A stretch of 64,000 nt of DNA. Source: Loktanella gaetbuli. GTDB taxonomy: Bacteria > Pseudomonadota > Alphaproteobacteria > Rhodobacterales > Rhodobacteraceae. The first letter of the stretch is position 1, and each line of letters starts with the position of its first letter. The notes below the pieces were generated by a model. That model did not search any database. It saw only the letters and a program-made list of their open reading frames with translations, and was not told the origin of the DNA. Below are positions 44,000 through 53,167 of this stretch, in pieces. The stretch spans positions 62,001 to 126,000 of the forward strand of contig NZ_JAJATZ010000008.1 in assembly GCF_020531945.1 (NCBI RefSeq), read 5' to 3'. The translations under genes and the position numbers were made by a program.

Positions 44000-44407
44000 T
44001 CAATCCGGAACCTGAACGATCATCTCGATCTCGATTTTCAGATCCGGCCCAGCCAGCGCCGCAACACCTATCCCCGTCAGACTGGGCTTTGCCCCGTCAA
44101 GAAACCCCATGATAGGCGGCATCGCGATAGCAATGGCGTCATCGTCCAAATGCGTCACGTAAATGCGCATCTGAACGATGTCTTGGGGGCTTGCGCCCAC
44201 GGCCCTTAACGCTTCGGCAAGGTTCGCGACGACCTGACTCGTCTGCGCGGCAAGCCCGTCCGGCACGGCGGATCCGTCTGCGGTTTGCGCAACCTGACCG
44301 GACACAAAGGCCAAGGTGCCCGGATTCACAACCACAATCTGCGAGTAGCCCATACTGCCCGTATTCGGTAGCGTTGCGGGGTTCATTCTTTTCAGTGAGG
44401 TCTGCAT
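44000..44407 (-). CDS. RidA/YjgF family protein
   Basis: The 135-aa protein belongs to the RidA (reactive intermediate deaminase) family: SGQVAQTADGSAVP, QTSQVVANLAEALRAVGAS, QMRIYVTHLDD and the terminal IEIEMIVQVPD. In RidA a conserved arginine (here the R of MRIYV) binds enamine/imine substrates. The ATG at 44407 is chosen because family similarity begins with the following residues, although the frame is open further. It is divergent from a LysR-type gene that probably regulates it. Confidence 0.88.
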   Translation of the reverse strand: MQTSLKRMNPATLPNTGSMGYSQIVVVNPGTLAFVSGQVAQTADGSAVPDGLAAQTSQVVANLAEALRAVGASPQDIVQMRIYVTHLDDDAIAIAMPPIMGFLDGAKPSLTGIGVAALAGPDLKIEIEMIVQVPD

Positions 44408-44510
44408 CGTGTTTGTCCCTTGATTGCACTTGAATATCCGCCGCATATGGCAAAACACTGGCGAATGGATTCCGCATCTGAGGCGAACAAGGTTCGACAA
44501 TTGGCACGGC

Positions 44511-45431
44511 ATGGCTGACTCGAAAGTAAACGACATCCTTCTGTTCATGTCGGTCGCCGCAGCCGGGAACTTCGCGTCGGCGGGTCGGGCCTTCGGCCTC
44601 TCACGCTCGACTGCGGGAAAGGCCGTGACACGGCTGGAGGACAGATACGGTGTCCGCCTTTTGAACCGCACGACTCGCGCCGTCAGCCTGACCGAGGCGG
44701 GCCAAAGGTTGTTCGCGCAGGGCGAAGCCATTCAAGCGGCCATTGCCGAAGCCGATGCGTGCCTTGATACTGTCGACGGCATCCCCAAGGGCACGCTGCG
44801 GATCACCGCACCGGATGCGCTTGGCCGGCGCATTATTCTTCCTGTCGTTGCGAGATTTCAGAAGACCTGGCCCGACGTCCGATTTGAAATCAGTTTTTCT
44901 GACACCGTCAGCCGTATCATTGAGGATGGTTTCGATCTGGCCATTCGGGTCGGCGTAACGACCCCGGATGCCACGCTGATCTCACGAACTTTGATGGTAG
45001 AGAAAACCGTCTTGTGCGCGTCGCCCGTATATCTCACGAACCGCGATGCGCCCCGAAACGTCGATCAGCTTAGCAGTCATGACCTTTTGCAATTTTCGAG
45101 TGTCGCGAAGCGTCAGGCTTGGTCCCTGCAGGATCCCAGCAGCTTTCCGGGCAATGTGTCGGGTCGCGTGCCTCTGCGCATGGACAGCGCAGAGGGTCTG
45201 CGGGCGGCGGCACTCGCAGGGATGGGGATCGCTCTACTGCCCATGGTCCTCGTGAAGGATGACCTGCAAGCAGGACGCCTTTTGCGGGTCTTGCCGGATG
45301 TCGACTGTGGGGAGGTGCCGATCATCGCGCTTTATCCGCACAAAAAATTTCTCGAACCGCGCGTGCGGCGTTTCATTGATGCTTTAGTGTCGGACCTTGC
45401 GCCCCCAAGTGCCGACGCGGCGCCTCATTGA
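44511..45431 (+). CDS. LysR-family transcriptional regulator
   Basis: The 306-aa protein has an N-terminal winged helix-turn-helix (DILLFMSVAAAGNFASAGRA and SRSTAGKAVTRLEDRYGVRL) and a substrate-binding domain of the type II periplasmic fold (GTLRITAPDALGRRIILPVV, then FDLAIRVG). I chose the ATG at 44511, where LysR similarity begins; the frame extends 29 codons upstream. The RidA gene is divergent, with about 100 bp between the starts, the usual position for a LysR-controlled promoter. The ligand is unknown. Confidence 0.92.
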   Translation: MADSKVNDILLFMSVAAAGNFASAGRAFGLSRSTAGKAVTRLEDRYGVRLLNRTTRAVSLTEAGQRLFAQGEAIQAAIAEADACLDTVDGIPKGTLRITAPDALGRRIILPVVARFQKTWPDVRFEISFSDTVSRIIEDGFDLAIRVGVTTPDATLISRTLMVEKTVLCASPVYLTNRDAPRNVDQLSSHDLLQFSSVAKRQAWSLQDPSSFPGNVSGRVPLRMDSAEGLRAAALAGMGIALLPMVLVKDDLQAGRLLRVLPDVDCGEVPIIALYPHKKFLEPRVRRFIDALVSDLAPPSADAAPH

Positions 45432-45518
45432 CGCGATCATGCCGGGGCCGCGGTCGTCATGCCGCCCGTGATGCGGCATGACGATGCAGACGCCAGCGGT
45501 CACCGGATCTGGCCGTTT

Positions 45519-45803
45519 TTAGTTTCGCATCACCGAAATTACAGCGCTGCCGACCTGCTGAAGTGCAACGTTGCGCGTCTCGAAATCTGCATCGACGTCG
45601 GAGACGAAAATGTTGACGATCCAGGGGGCGCGGCATTCGGGCACGACCACCCCAATGATGCTGCGCGTGTGACTCCCGCTGCCCGACTTGTCCAAGACAA
45701 GCCAACCGTCCGGCGCATCGGCGCGCAGCAAGTTACCTGTCACACCACCGATGCTCATCCAGTCCGCGAGTTGATCGCGTGCAGCGCGCGAGAGCGCGTC
45801 GCG
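45519..45803 (-). pseudogene. Class A beta-lactamase, C-terminal remnant
   Basis: The last 95 or so residues of a class A beta-lactamase are recognisable: LADWMSIGGVTGNLLRA, DGWLVLDKSGSGSHTRSI (KSG equals the KTG box) and VNIFVSDVDADFETRNVAL. The active-site Ser-x-x-Lys, SDN and Glu166 regions are missing because homology stops at about 45803, where recombinase sequence begins on the opposite strand. It cannot confer resistance. The open frame continues upstream only because the antisense of the recombinase fragment happens to be open. Confidence 0.75.
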
Positions 45804-45938
45804 CAGATATACCAAGAGACCGGCAACCGGCGGGCGGTGCAACTCCTCCTTGGACACACGAAGATGGACAGCACGGTGCATTTCTTGGGAGTCGAGCTGA
45901 AAGATGCGCTCGCGATTGCCGATGCGGTGGAAATCTGA
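45804..45938 (+). pseudogene. Tyrosine recombinase, C-terminal remnant (Tyr to Phe)
   Basis: The C-terminal 44 residues of a phage-type integrase are present, QIYQETGNRRAVQLLLGHTK then MDSTVHFLGVELKDALAIAD. They are closely related to the recombinase at 57060-57692, whose ending reads STVRYLGVELEDALAIAE. The catalytic tyrosine is replaced by Phe (HFLG for RYLG) and the rest of the gene is absent. It abuts the beta-lactamase remnant head to head, marking an old recombination or deletion junction. Confidence 0.75.
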
Positions 45939-46014
45939 CCCGAACGGGCCGGCTGTCGCGGCCGACCCATTGCCGACTTTGAGACTGGGTGACAAAGCTG
46001 CGGTGCAGCTTAAT

Positions 46015-46049
46015 CGAAGCGGTCGTTCTTGCGTCGTGCAGCATTTTCT
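46015..46049. repeat. Dispersed intergenic repeat, copy A
   Basis: The sequence beginning CGAAGCGGTCGTTCTTGCGT and ending GCAGCATTTTCT is closely similar to copies at 56911-56942 and 59987-60020. It lies in the spacer beyond the end of the rhamnose isomerase gene. Confidence 0.55.
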
Positions 46050-46165
46050 AAGGGCCAAGGTCCGGTGTGCGGACTAAGCTGCCGAACGACGATTTATCTC
46101 GATTGTCGGCTTCCCGACTCGAAGCCGTCGCTCGAAACCGCCTAACACGTGGCTTTGCAGCATAT

Positions 46166-47404
46166 TCAGCCGCGGCCGGCGATACTGCCTTGGTATCGGT
46201 TGAGGTTCGAGACCAGAGATTGGCCTGACGGGACATCCATTCGGTCGCAGAACTCGGTCCAGACGGTTGCGTAGGGCAAGTCTTTGATCTCCTCGGTCAC
46301 AACCAGACGAGATGTGTAGTCGAGGTTGTTTTCCGCTGACTTCAACCCATCCCACGGGGCCAGTAGCGCGCGCAAAAGTGCTTTTTGCATGTTGCGCGTT
46401 CCGATGACCCAAGCTGCGGTCCTGCTGATGGTTGCGTCAAAGAAATCAAGCCCGATATGGGTGCGCCCCAGCAGGTCTGCACTCACCAGTTCTTGCGCCA
46501 TCTGCAGGATTGCGTCGTCCAACAGGATCACATGGTCACTGTCCCAACGCATGGGGCGGCTGACGTGGAGAAGGATTTTGTCAACCGATAAGGCCACTGA
46601 ACTCAGTTTGTCAGCGACGTTTTCGGTCGGGTGGAAATGCCCCATGTCGAGGCACAGCAAGGTGCCTTTGCGGATCGCATAGCCCATGTAGAATTCGTGG
46701 CTGCCGACAGTGCAGGCCTCTACGCCGATGCCGAACAGTTTGCTTTCGACAGCATCAAGCATTTGCGCCTTATCCTGCGACGCGGCCATCATCGCGTTGA
46801 GCGAGTTTTCCAAACGCTGGCGCGGGGCCATACGATCGACGGGCGTGTCTTTATAACCATCTGGCACCCAGATATTGTTGACACATGGACTGCCAAGGGC
46901 CGCCCCCATTTGCGCCGCAATATCACGTGACCGTTTGCCGTGCTCGATCCAGAAATCGCGAATACCCTGATCCGGGTGGCTGAGGGTCAGGTTGTCATCT
47001 GCCTTTTCATGGGCAAAGAACGTCGGGTTGAAATCAAGGCCAAGCCCCTGATCCTTGGCCCAATCGACCCAAGGTTCGAAGTGGCTGAATTCGATCTCGT
47101 CGCGGTCAGGGTTCTGGTCGGTGTCAAGGTAGAAAGCATGCAGGTTCAACCGGTGCTTGCCGGGGATCATTGAGTAGGAGAACTCAAGATCGGCGCGCAG
47201 CTCGTCAGGTGTGCGGGCGCGGCCGGGGTGGTTACCCGTGGCTTGAATGCCCCCGCCAGAGTTGCCGGTTTTGGCCTCGAACCCAACAACGTCATCGCCC
47301 TGCCAGCAGTGCATCGAAATCGGGATATCGGCCAACCGGTTCAGGGCCGCTTCCGTGTCCACGCCCCAGTCGGCAAAGGCGGCTTTTGCGCTCTCATAAC
47401 TCAT
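46166..47404 (-). CDS. rhaI: L-rhamnose isomerase
   Basis: The 412-aa enzyme converts L-rhamnose to L-rhamnulose. The family landmarks are ISMHCWQGDDVVGFE near the N-terminus, GGGIQATGNHPGRARTPDEL, LNLHAFYLD, the metal-binding region (GLGLDFNPTFFAH, then LCLDMGHFHPTE) and HVSRPMRWDSDHV. The length is close to that of E. coli RhaA (419). It lies 21 bp after the aldolase/dehydrogenase gene, forming the rhaDI operon divergent from rhaRSTPQUK, as in Rhizobium leguminosarum. The 227 bp beyond its stop hold no gene, only the dispersed repeat. Confidence 0.93.
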   Translation of the reverse strand: MSYESAKAAFADWGVDTEAALNRLADIPISMHCWQGDDVVGFEAKTGNSGGGIQATGNHPGRARTPDELRADLEFSYSMIPGKHRLNLHAFYLDTDQNPDRDEIEFSHFEPWVDWAKDQGLGLDFNPTFFAHEKADDNLTLSHPDQGIRDFWIEHGKRSRDIAAQMGAALGSPCVNNIWVPDGYKDTPVDRMAPRQRLENSLNAMMAASQDKAQMLDAVESKLFGIGVEACTVGSHEFYMGYAIRKGTLLCLDMGHFHPTENVADKLSSVALSVDKILLHVSRPMRWDSDHVILLDDAILQMAQELVSADLLGRTHIGLDFFDATISRTAAWVIGTRNMQKALLRALLAPWDGLKSAENNLDYTSRLVVTEEIKDLPYATVWTEFCDRMDVPSGQSLVSNLNRYQGSIAGRG

Positions 47405-47425
47405 CGTCTGTCCTCCCTGCGCCGC

Positions 47426-49528
47426 TTATCGCGTGAACGCTTCTTTGTTGCCCGCATCGACGTTGATGATGTTGCCTGTCGATTTGGCCGAAAGATCGGA
47501 TGCAAGGAAATAGGCAGCCTCTGCGATATCTTCGGGAAGCACGGAACGTTTCAGCATGGAGCGATCGCGATACATCTCTTCCAATCCGTCCTTGTCGGTG
47601 CCGTAAGTGCCCGCACGCTGGTCGAGCCATTCACCCTGCCAGATTTTGGACCCCTTCAGCACGGCATCAGGGTTTACGACATTCACCCGCACCCCCATTG
47701 GCGCACCCTCAAGGGCCAGACACCGCGCGAGGTGGATCTCAGACGCTTTGGCGGTGCAATAGGCCGACGCATTAGGCGAGGCCGCAAGACCATTCTTGGA
47801 AGCCACAAACACAACCGCGCCGCCCATGTCTTGAACCTTGAAGAGCTTGAACGCTTCGCGGCTCACAAGGAAGTAGCCCGTGGAGAGGATCGACATGTTC
47901 TTGTTCCACAGATCGAGGCTGGTTTCTTCGATTGGGGCAGAGCTCGCGATGCCTGCGTTGGAGACGAGAATGTCGACACCGCCAAACTCTGCGGCGATAT
48001 CATCGTAGGCAGATGCGACGGCAGCTTCATCGGTGACGTTCATGTTTACGGTGCGCACAACGTCAGCGGAGTATTTGGTGCTGAGACTCTCAAAGATTTC
48101 GGCAAGGGCCGCGTCATCAATATCGGCCAACATCACACAGGCGCCTTCGCACAAGTATCGTTCAGCCGTCGCCGCCCCGATCCCGCCAGCCCCGCCAGTG
48201 ACCAAAGCCACGCGGCCCGCCATGGATTTCGGCGCGGGCATGCGCTGCAACTTGGCCTCCTCAAGCAGCCAGTATTCGATGTCAAACGCCTCTTGTTCGG
48301 GAAGGCCTTGGTATTCAGAAACAGCGTCTGCACCGCGCATCACGTTGATGGCGTTGACGTAGAATTCACCTGAAATGCGGGCTGTCGCCTTATCCTTGGC
48401 GAAGGTGATCATGCCGACGCCGGGGATCAGATAGACGACCGCGCTGGGGTCACGAATGGCCGGACTGTCATCGCGTTTACAACGGTCATAATAAGCCTGA
48501 TAGCCGACGCGGTATTCGGCGATGGCTTCGTCGAGGCCAGCAATCGTGGCGTCTACGTCCGGCTTGGCGGGGTCAAAATCCACCACAAGCGGACAGATTT
48601 TGGTGCGCAAAAAGTGGTCGGGGCAAGACGTGCCCAGCGCGGCCAGACGCTCCATATCCTTGGCGTTAACGAATTCCAGCACCGCATCGCTGTCGGTGAA
48701 ATGGCCTACCATGTGCTGCTGGCCGGATACATATCCGCGAATGGCTGGCATCAGGCGTGCAGCGGTGGCACGGCGGTCCTCGGCGCTCAGGCTGGTGTGA
48801 ACCGCCCCGCCGAACGCATCTTTGCCGGCGGTTTCCCTGGCAAACCAATCCACCGCCGTTTGGATAACATCTAGCGTCAGCTCATAGCAGTCTTTCGCGT
48901 CATCCGCCCAAGTGAACAACCCGTGGCTTTCAAGGACAACGCCCTTGGCATCCGGGTTTTTCTCGCAGAAATCCGACAGCCACAGGCCCAGCTCAAAGCC
49001 CGGCTTTTTCCACGGCAACCAGCCGATGCTGTCACCGAATATCTGTTGCGTCAGCGCCTTGCTGTCCTTTGCGGCGGCAATTGCGATGATAGCATCCGGG
49101 TGCATGTGATCGACGTGCTTGGCAGGCACATAGGCATGAAGCGGCGTGTCGATCGACGCTGCGCGCGGGTTCAAGTTGAACGTGCAATGGGGGAGGTATG
49201 CGACCATCTCGTCCTCGAACTCGACACCGCGATAAAGCCCGCGCAGCGCGTTCAGTTTCTCCATATAGAGCGTTGAGAACCCATCCATTTTGATTGAACC
49301 AACGTCCCCGCCCGACCCTTTGACCCACAAAACATCCGTGACGTTCTTGGTCAGCGGGTCCATCTGCGTGACCTTGGCAGATGTATTGCCGCCGCCGTAG
49401 TTCGTGATTCTCTTGTCCGACCCAAGCAGGTTGGAGCGATACAGCAACTTCTCCGGCTCGCTCATCTTTCTGGTGTGGGCGTCATCCCATTTGTTTTCAA
49501 GACGTTGACTATTTTTGGAAGAGGTCAT
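47426..49528 (-). CDS. rhaD: Bifunctional rhamnulose-1-phosphate aldolase / short-chain dehydrogenase
   Basis: The 700-aa fusion has an N-terminal class II aldolase/adducin domain (residues about 20-400: YGGGNTSAKV, AYVPAKHVDHMHPDAI with its zinc-binding histidines, VLESHGLFTW) and a C-terminal SDR domain with GGAGGIGAATAERYL (cofactor), SNAGIAS and the YCTAKAS catalytic pair. The aldolase cleaves rhamnulose-1-phosphate to dihydroxyacetone phosphate and L-lactaldehyde; the dehydrogenase domain is thought to oxidise lactaldehyde. This fusion characterises alphaproteobacterial and some other rhamnose operons. It is transcribed divergently from rhaR across a 187-bp regulatory region. Confidence 0.93.
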   Translation of the reverse strand: MTSSKNSQRLENKWDDAHTRKMSEPEKLLYRSNLLGSDKRITNYGGGNTSAKVTQMDPLTKNVTDVLWVKGSGGDVGSIKMDGFSTLYMEKLNALRGLYRGVEFEDEMVAYLPHCTFNLNPRAASIDTPLHAYVPAKHVDHMHPDAIIAIAAAKDSKALTQQIFGDSIGWLPWKKPGFELGLWLSDFCEKNPDAKGVVLESHGLFTWADDAKDCYELTLDVIQTAVDWFARETAGKDAFGGAVHTSLSAEDRRATAARLMPAIRGYVSGQQHMVGHFTDSDAVLEFVNAKDMERLAALGTSCPDHFLRTKICPLVVDFDPAKPDVDATIAGLDEAIAEYRVGYQAYYDRCKRDDSPAIRDPSAVVYLIPGVGMITFAKDKATARISGEFYVNAINVMRGADAVSEYQGLPEQEAFDIEYWLLEEAKLQRMPAPKSMAGRVALVTGGAGGIGAATAERYLCEGACVMLADIDDAALAEIFESLSTKYSADVVRTVNMNVTDEAAVASAYDDIAAEFGGVDILVSNAGIASSAPIEETSLDLWNKNMSILSTGYFLVSREAFKLFKVQDMGGAVVFVASKNGLAASPNASAYCTAKASEIHLARCLALEGAPMGVRVNVVNPDAVLKGSKIWQGEWLDQRAGTYGTDKDGLEEMYRDRSMLKRSVLPEDIAEAAYFLASDLSAKSTGNIINVDAGNKEAFTR

Positions 49529-49597
49529 GTGTGTCTCCGTGGACGACGGGTTAAGACGAATTATTCAGAATCAACGTGACGGCAGGTTGCAGGCGAG

Positions 49598-49666
49598 TCA
49601 ATCATTTTCAATCACAAACAATCATGCTGCAGTGCAGAATGATTGAATATGACAAATAGTGATTGA
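49598..49666. promoter_or_regulatory. Symmetric operator array in the rhaD-rhaR intergenic region
   Basis: TCAATCA-type heptads at 49598, 49608 and 49618 (the last ACAATCA) are spaced exactly 10 bp. TGATTGA complements lie at 49640 and 49660, with a degenerate copy at 49650. All are symmetric about the 11-bp palindrome CTGCAGTGCAG (49627-49637). Such phased dyads suit a DeoR-family oligomer, so RhaR binding here is inferred. Confidence 0.75.
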
Positions 49667-49715
49667 CAAACTGTCGCGATTCGCCTCACGTTCAGAGCAA
49701 TCAAAGGGACATCCC

Positions 49716-50528
49716 ATGCACGAAAACGATCGCCACAGAGTCATCCTATCCGCCGTTCAAGACCGGTCGCTCGTAACCGTTATTGACCTGTGTGCATTGA
49801 CTGGCGCCTCTGAGGCGACCGTGCGCCGCGACATCAATACGTTGGACGAACAGAAGAAATTGCGCCGCGTCCGTGGCGGCGCCGAGGCCCTGACGACGAC
49901 GCCGTTCGTTGGCCTTTCGGGCCGTCCATTTTCCATCAACGAGACGATGAACATTGCCGAAAAGCAGGCCATTGCTGCAGCTGCAGTAGAACTTTGCGCG
50001 GACGGTGAGCCAATCATCATCAACGGCGGCACGACAACGTTCCAGATGGTTCACCCGCTGGCCTCGCGCCGGATGCAGGTTTTCACCAACTCCTTCCCGA
50101 TCGCCGAACATCTGCTGAAGAACACCCAAAACACTGTGATGCTGTCTGGCGGAATTATCTACCGCGAACAAAACATAATCCTGTCGCCCTTCGACAATGA
50201 CGTGACCCGCAATTTCTATGCCAAACGCATGTTCATGGGCGCGCAGGGCATCGGTCCACTGGGCCTGATGGAGGGCGATCCATTGCTGATCCAGGCCGAA
50301 CAAAAGCTGATCGGCCAAGCCGAGGAACTGATCGTTCTGGTGGACAGCTCCAAATTTGAAAATCGCTCCAGCCTTGTGCTTTGCCCGCTTGAGCGGGTCG
50401 ACACAATCATCACCGACGACCAGATCGATGACCGCACGGCGGCCATGCTGGAATCGGCGGATGTCACACTGATCGTGGTGCCTTCGGGTGCTGCGCAGAA
50501 AGAGGGGGTGGCGCACCTGCCAGCCTGA
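49716..50528 (+). CDS. rhaR: DeoR-family rhamnose regulator
   Basis: The 270-aa protein has an N-terminal DeoR winged helix-turn-helix (VIDLCALTGASEATVRRDIN, then RRVRGGAEAL) and a C-terminal sugar-phosphate sensor domain (INGGTTTFQMVHPL, VMLSGGIIYRE, LVDSSKFENRSS). DeoR regulators of this type respond to a phosphorylated sugar. In R. leguminosarum RhaR represses the rhamnose genes. The ATG at 49716 is preceded by AAAGGGAC; an upstream TTG adds residues without homology. It begins the rhaRSTPQUK transcription unit, with the symmetric heptad array directly upstream. Confidence 0.9.
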   Translation: MHENDRHRVILSAVQDRSLVTVIDLCALTGASEATVRRDINTLDEQKKLRRVRGGAEALTTTPFVGLSGRPFSINETMNIAEKQAIAAAAVELCADGEPIIINGGTTTFQMVHPLASRRMQVFTNSFPIAEHLLKNTQNTVMLSGGIIYREQNIILSPFDNDVTRNFYAKRMFMGAQGIGPLGLMEGDPLLIQAEQKLIGQAEELIVLVDSSKFENRSSLVLCPLERVDTIITDDQIDDRTAAMLESADVTLIVVPSGAAQKEGVAHLPA

Positions 50529-50553
50529 CCGCAACCACTCCAGGGAGGAAACC

Positions 50554-51549
50554 ATGAGTGTACTGAAGAAACTGGCAGCATCTGCTGCAATGGCCGCCGC
50601 GATGATCGCCACGCCAGCATTCGCACAAGACGACGTTCGAATCGCCATTGTCGTCAAAGCGCTTGGCATCGGGTTCTTTGAGGCCGCTGCAGAAGGTGCA
50701 GAAGAAGCCGCAGAAGAGCTTGGCAATGTGGAGATCATTTATACCGGCCCAACAGACACAACGGCCGAAGGCCAGATCGAAGTCATCAACGCATTGATCG
50801 CGCAGCAGGTCGACGCGATTGCGATTTCCGCAAATGACACCGACGCATTGGTTCCCGCCCTTCAACGCGCCATGCAGCGTGGCATCACGGTTATCAGCTG
50901 GGATTCCGGCGTGGCCCCCGAAGGGCGCCAATTGCACCTGAACCCGTCCTCCAACCCGCTGATCGGTAACATGATTATCAAGCTGGCTGCCGATCACCTG
51001 CCAGACGGCGGCGAAGTGGCCCTGCTTTCGGCCACCACCACCTCCACAAACCAGAACATCTGGATCGAAGAGATGATGGCCGTCATGGGCGACTATCCTG
51101 GCATCGACGTGGTTGCGACTGTGTATGGCGACGACCTCGCCGACAAATCCTACCGTGAAGCAACAGGCCTGATGCAGTCCTACCCCGATCTTGATGCGAT
51201 AATCGCGCCGACGTCCGTTGGTATCGTGGCCGCCGCACAGGCCGTCGTGGATGCTGACAAAGTCGGTCAGGTGAACGTCACGGGTCTTGGTTTGCCGTCC
51301 GAAATGGCCGGTGCCATCGAATCCGGTGCGTCTCAGTCCTTCGCGATCTGGAACCCCATAGATCTGGGCTACTCCGCAACGATGCTGGCCTATGAACTGA
51401 GCCAGAACGGAGCCGAAGAAGCACCCGGTGCGGAAATCCCAATGGGCCGCATGGGCACGCTGACGCTGGATGAAAATAACGAAGGCGCCATGGCCGATCC
51501 GTTTGTTTACGACGCCAGCAACATCGACGATTTTAAGTCGATCTTCTAA
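50554..51549 (+). CDS. rhaS: Rhamnose ABC transporter substrate-binding protein
   Basis: The 331-aa protein has a signal peptide (MSVLKKLAASAAMAAAMIA, cleaved after TPAFA) and a type I periplasmic-binding fold: LGIGFFEAAAEGAEEAA, QVDAIAISANDTDAL, VISWDSGVAPEGRQLHLNPS and AIWNPIDLGYSATMLAYEL. It delivers L-rhamnose to the RhaTPQ importer. The start has a strong AGGGAGGAA Shine-Dalgarno. It follows rhaR by 25 bp. High expression is likely. Confidence 0.92.
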   Translation: MSVLKKLAASAAMAAAMIATPAFAQDDVRIAIVVKALGIGFFEAAAEGAEEAAEELGNVEIIYTGPTDTTAEGQIEVINALIAQQVDAIAISANDTDALVPALQRAMQRGITVISWDSGVAPEGRQLHLNPSSNPLIGNMIIKLAADHLPDGGEVALLSATTTSTNQNIWIEEMMAVMGDYPGIDVVATVYGDDLADKSYREATGLMQSYPDLDAIIAPTSVGIVAAAQAVVDADKVGQVNVTGLGLPSEMAGAIESGASQSFAIWNPIDLGYSATMLAYELSQNGAEEAPGAEIPMGRMGTLTLDENNEGAMADPFVYDASNIDDFKSIF

Positions 51550-51625
51550 GACGTCTCGCCGCTTCGGTCCGGTGCATCACGTGCGCCGGGCCAACTTATC
51601 CCACCCATCCTGAGAGAGTATCGGC

Positions 51626-53167
51626 ATGTCGACTCGCCCCGCGCCCGCCATATCGCCTGACGTGTCCCCGATGGTCTCGATGGACATGATCACCAAAACC
51701 TTTCCCGGCGTGAAAGCGCTGGATCAGGTCAAGCTGGACCTTTACCCCGGCCAAGTGACCGCCCTTGTCGGTGAGAATGGCGCTGGTAAATCCACGACTG
51801 TGAAAATCCTGACAGGCATCTACCAACCCAACGGTGGCACGATCCGGATCGACGGTGACCCAATTGCCTTTGCGTTCCCGAATGACGCGGCAAAAGCGGG
51901 CATCACGGCCATCCACCAAGAGACTGTGCTGTTTGATGAGCTGTCCGTGGCCGAGAATATCTTCATCGGGCATGCGCCCCGCACGCGGTTCGGCCTGATT
52001 GATACCGCGCAAATGCACCGCAACGCGGCCAAGCTTCTGGCTGACATCGGCGCGCCCTTCAGTTCCCACACCCAATTGCGCGATCTCGGCATTGCCAACA
52101 AACACCTCGTGGCAATTGCCCGCGCCTTGTCCGTCGATGCCCGTGTTGTCATCATGGACGAACCGACCGCAGCCCTGTCCCACAAAGAAATCCAAGAGCT
52201 GTATGAGCTGGTCGAAACCCTGAAATCACAGGGCAAAGCGATCCTGTTTATCAGCCACAAGTTTGATGAAATCTTCCGCATCGCTGACCGCTACACCGTG
52301 TTTCGTGATGGTGCCTTTGTCGGCGATGGCAAGATCGATGATATCTCCGAAGGCGATCTTGTGACGATGATGGTCGGACGATCCGTCGATCAGATTTTCC
52401 CGCAAAGGGACCATGCAATTGGTGACGAGGTCCTGAAAGTCGTGGGATATGAACACCCAACCGAATTTGCCGACATTAATTTTACCCTCAACAAGGGCGA
52501 AATCCTTGGCTTCTATGGCCTCGTTGGCGCTGGTCGATCTGAGTTCATGCAAGCCCTGTTCGGGATCACCAAACCCTCCAAAGGCGTGTGCCGGGTCAAT
52601 GGCGACATCAAGGTGATCCGCTCGCCCGCCGATGCGGTCTTCAACGGGATCGTCTATGTCCCCGAGGATCGCGGCAAGCAGGGCGCGATTATCGGCCTGC
52701 CGATATTTCAGAACGTCACCCTGCCGTCCTTGGGCAAAACATCCCGCAGCGGGTTCCTGAAGCTCGCCGAGGAATTCAAACTGGCACGCGAGTATTCACA
52801 GCGGTTGGACCTTCGTGCGGCGGCACTTGATCAAGACGTGGGCAATCTGTCGGGCGGCAATCAGCAAAAGGTTGTCATTGCCAAATGGTTGGCGACCCAG
52901 CCGCAGGTGATCATTTTGGATGAACCCACCAAGGGCATCGATATCGGATCCAAGGCGGCCGTGCATGAATTTATGTCCGAACTGGCCGCGCAAGGGCTGT
53001 CCGTTATTATGGTCAGTTCTGAAATTCCTGAAATCATTGGCATGTCGGACCGCGTGATCGTTATGCGGGACGGTCGTATCGCTGCGGAATTGTCAAAAGA
53101 CGAATTAACCCCAGAGACCCTCGTGCGCCACGCAGCGGGCATTACAACTGACGGAGCGGCTGCATGA
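51626..53167 (+). CDS. rhaT: Rhamnose ABC transporter ATPase (tandem domain)
   Basis: The 513-aa tandem ATPase of the sugar-importer class has a canonical first domain (Walker A GENGAGKST, Walker B VIMDEPTAAL, switch FISHKFDE). In the second the Walker A is degenerate (GLVGAGRSE) but the signature LSGGNQQKVVIAKWL and DEPTKGIDIGSKA are kept, as usual for this family. It energises rhamnose uptake through RhaP and RhaQ. The RBS GAGAG precedes the ATG. It overlaps rhaP by four bases (ATGA at 53164-53167). Confidence 0.93.
   Translation: MSTRPAPAISPDVSPMVSMDMITKTFPGVKALDQVKLDLYPGQVTALVGENGAGKSTTVKILTGIYQPNGGTIRIDGDPIAFAFPNDAAKAGITAIHQETVLFDELSVAENIFIGHAPRTRFGLIDTAQMHRNAAKLLADIGAPFSSHTQLRDLGIANKHLVAIARALSVDARVVIMDEPTAALSHKEIQELYELVETLKSQGKAILFISHKFDEIFRIADRYTVFRDGAFVGDGKIDDISEGDLVTMMVGRSVDQIFPQRDHAIGDEVLKVVGYEHPTEFADINFTLNKGEILGFYGLVGAGRSEFMQALFGITKPSKGVCRVNGDIKVIRSPADAVFNGIVYVPEDRGKQGAIIGLPIFQNVTLPSLGKTSRSGFLKLAEEFKLAREYSQRLDLRAAALDQDVGNLSGGNQQKVVIAKWLATQPQVIILDEPTKGIDIGSKAAVHEFMSELAAQGLSVIMVSSEIPEIIGMSDRVIVMRDGRIAAELSKDELTPETLVRHAAGITTDGAAA

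Noticed and set aside
45519..46058. Minus-strand 179-codon ORF as an intact beta-lactamase
   Set aside because: Only the C-terminal third matches; the N-terminal part is antisense to the recombinase remnant, and Ser-x-x-Lys is absent.
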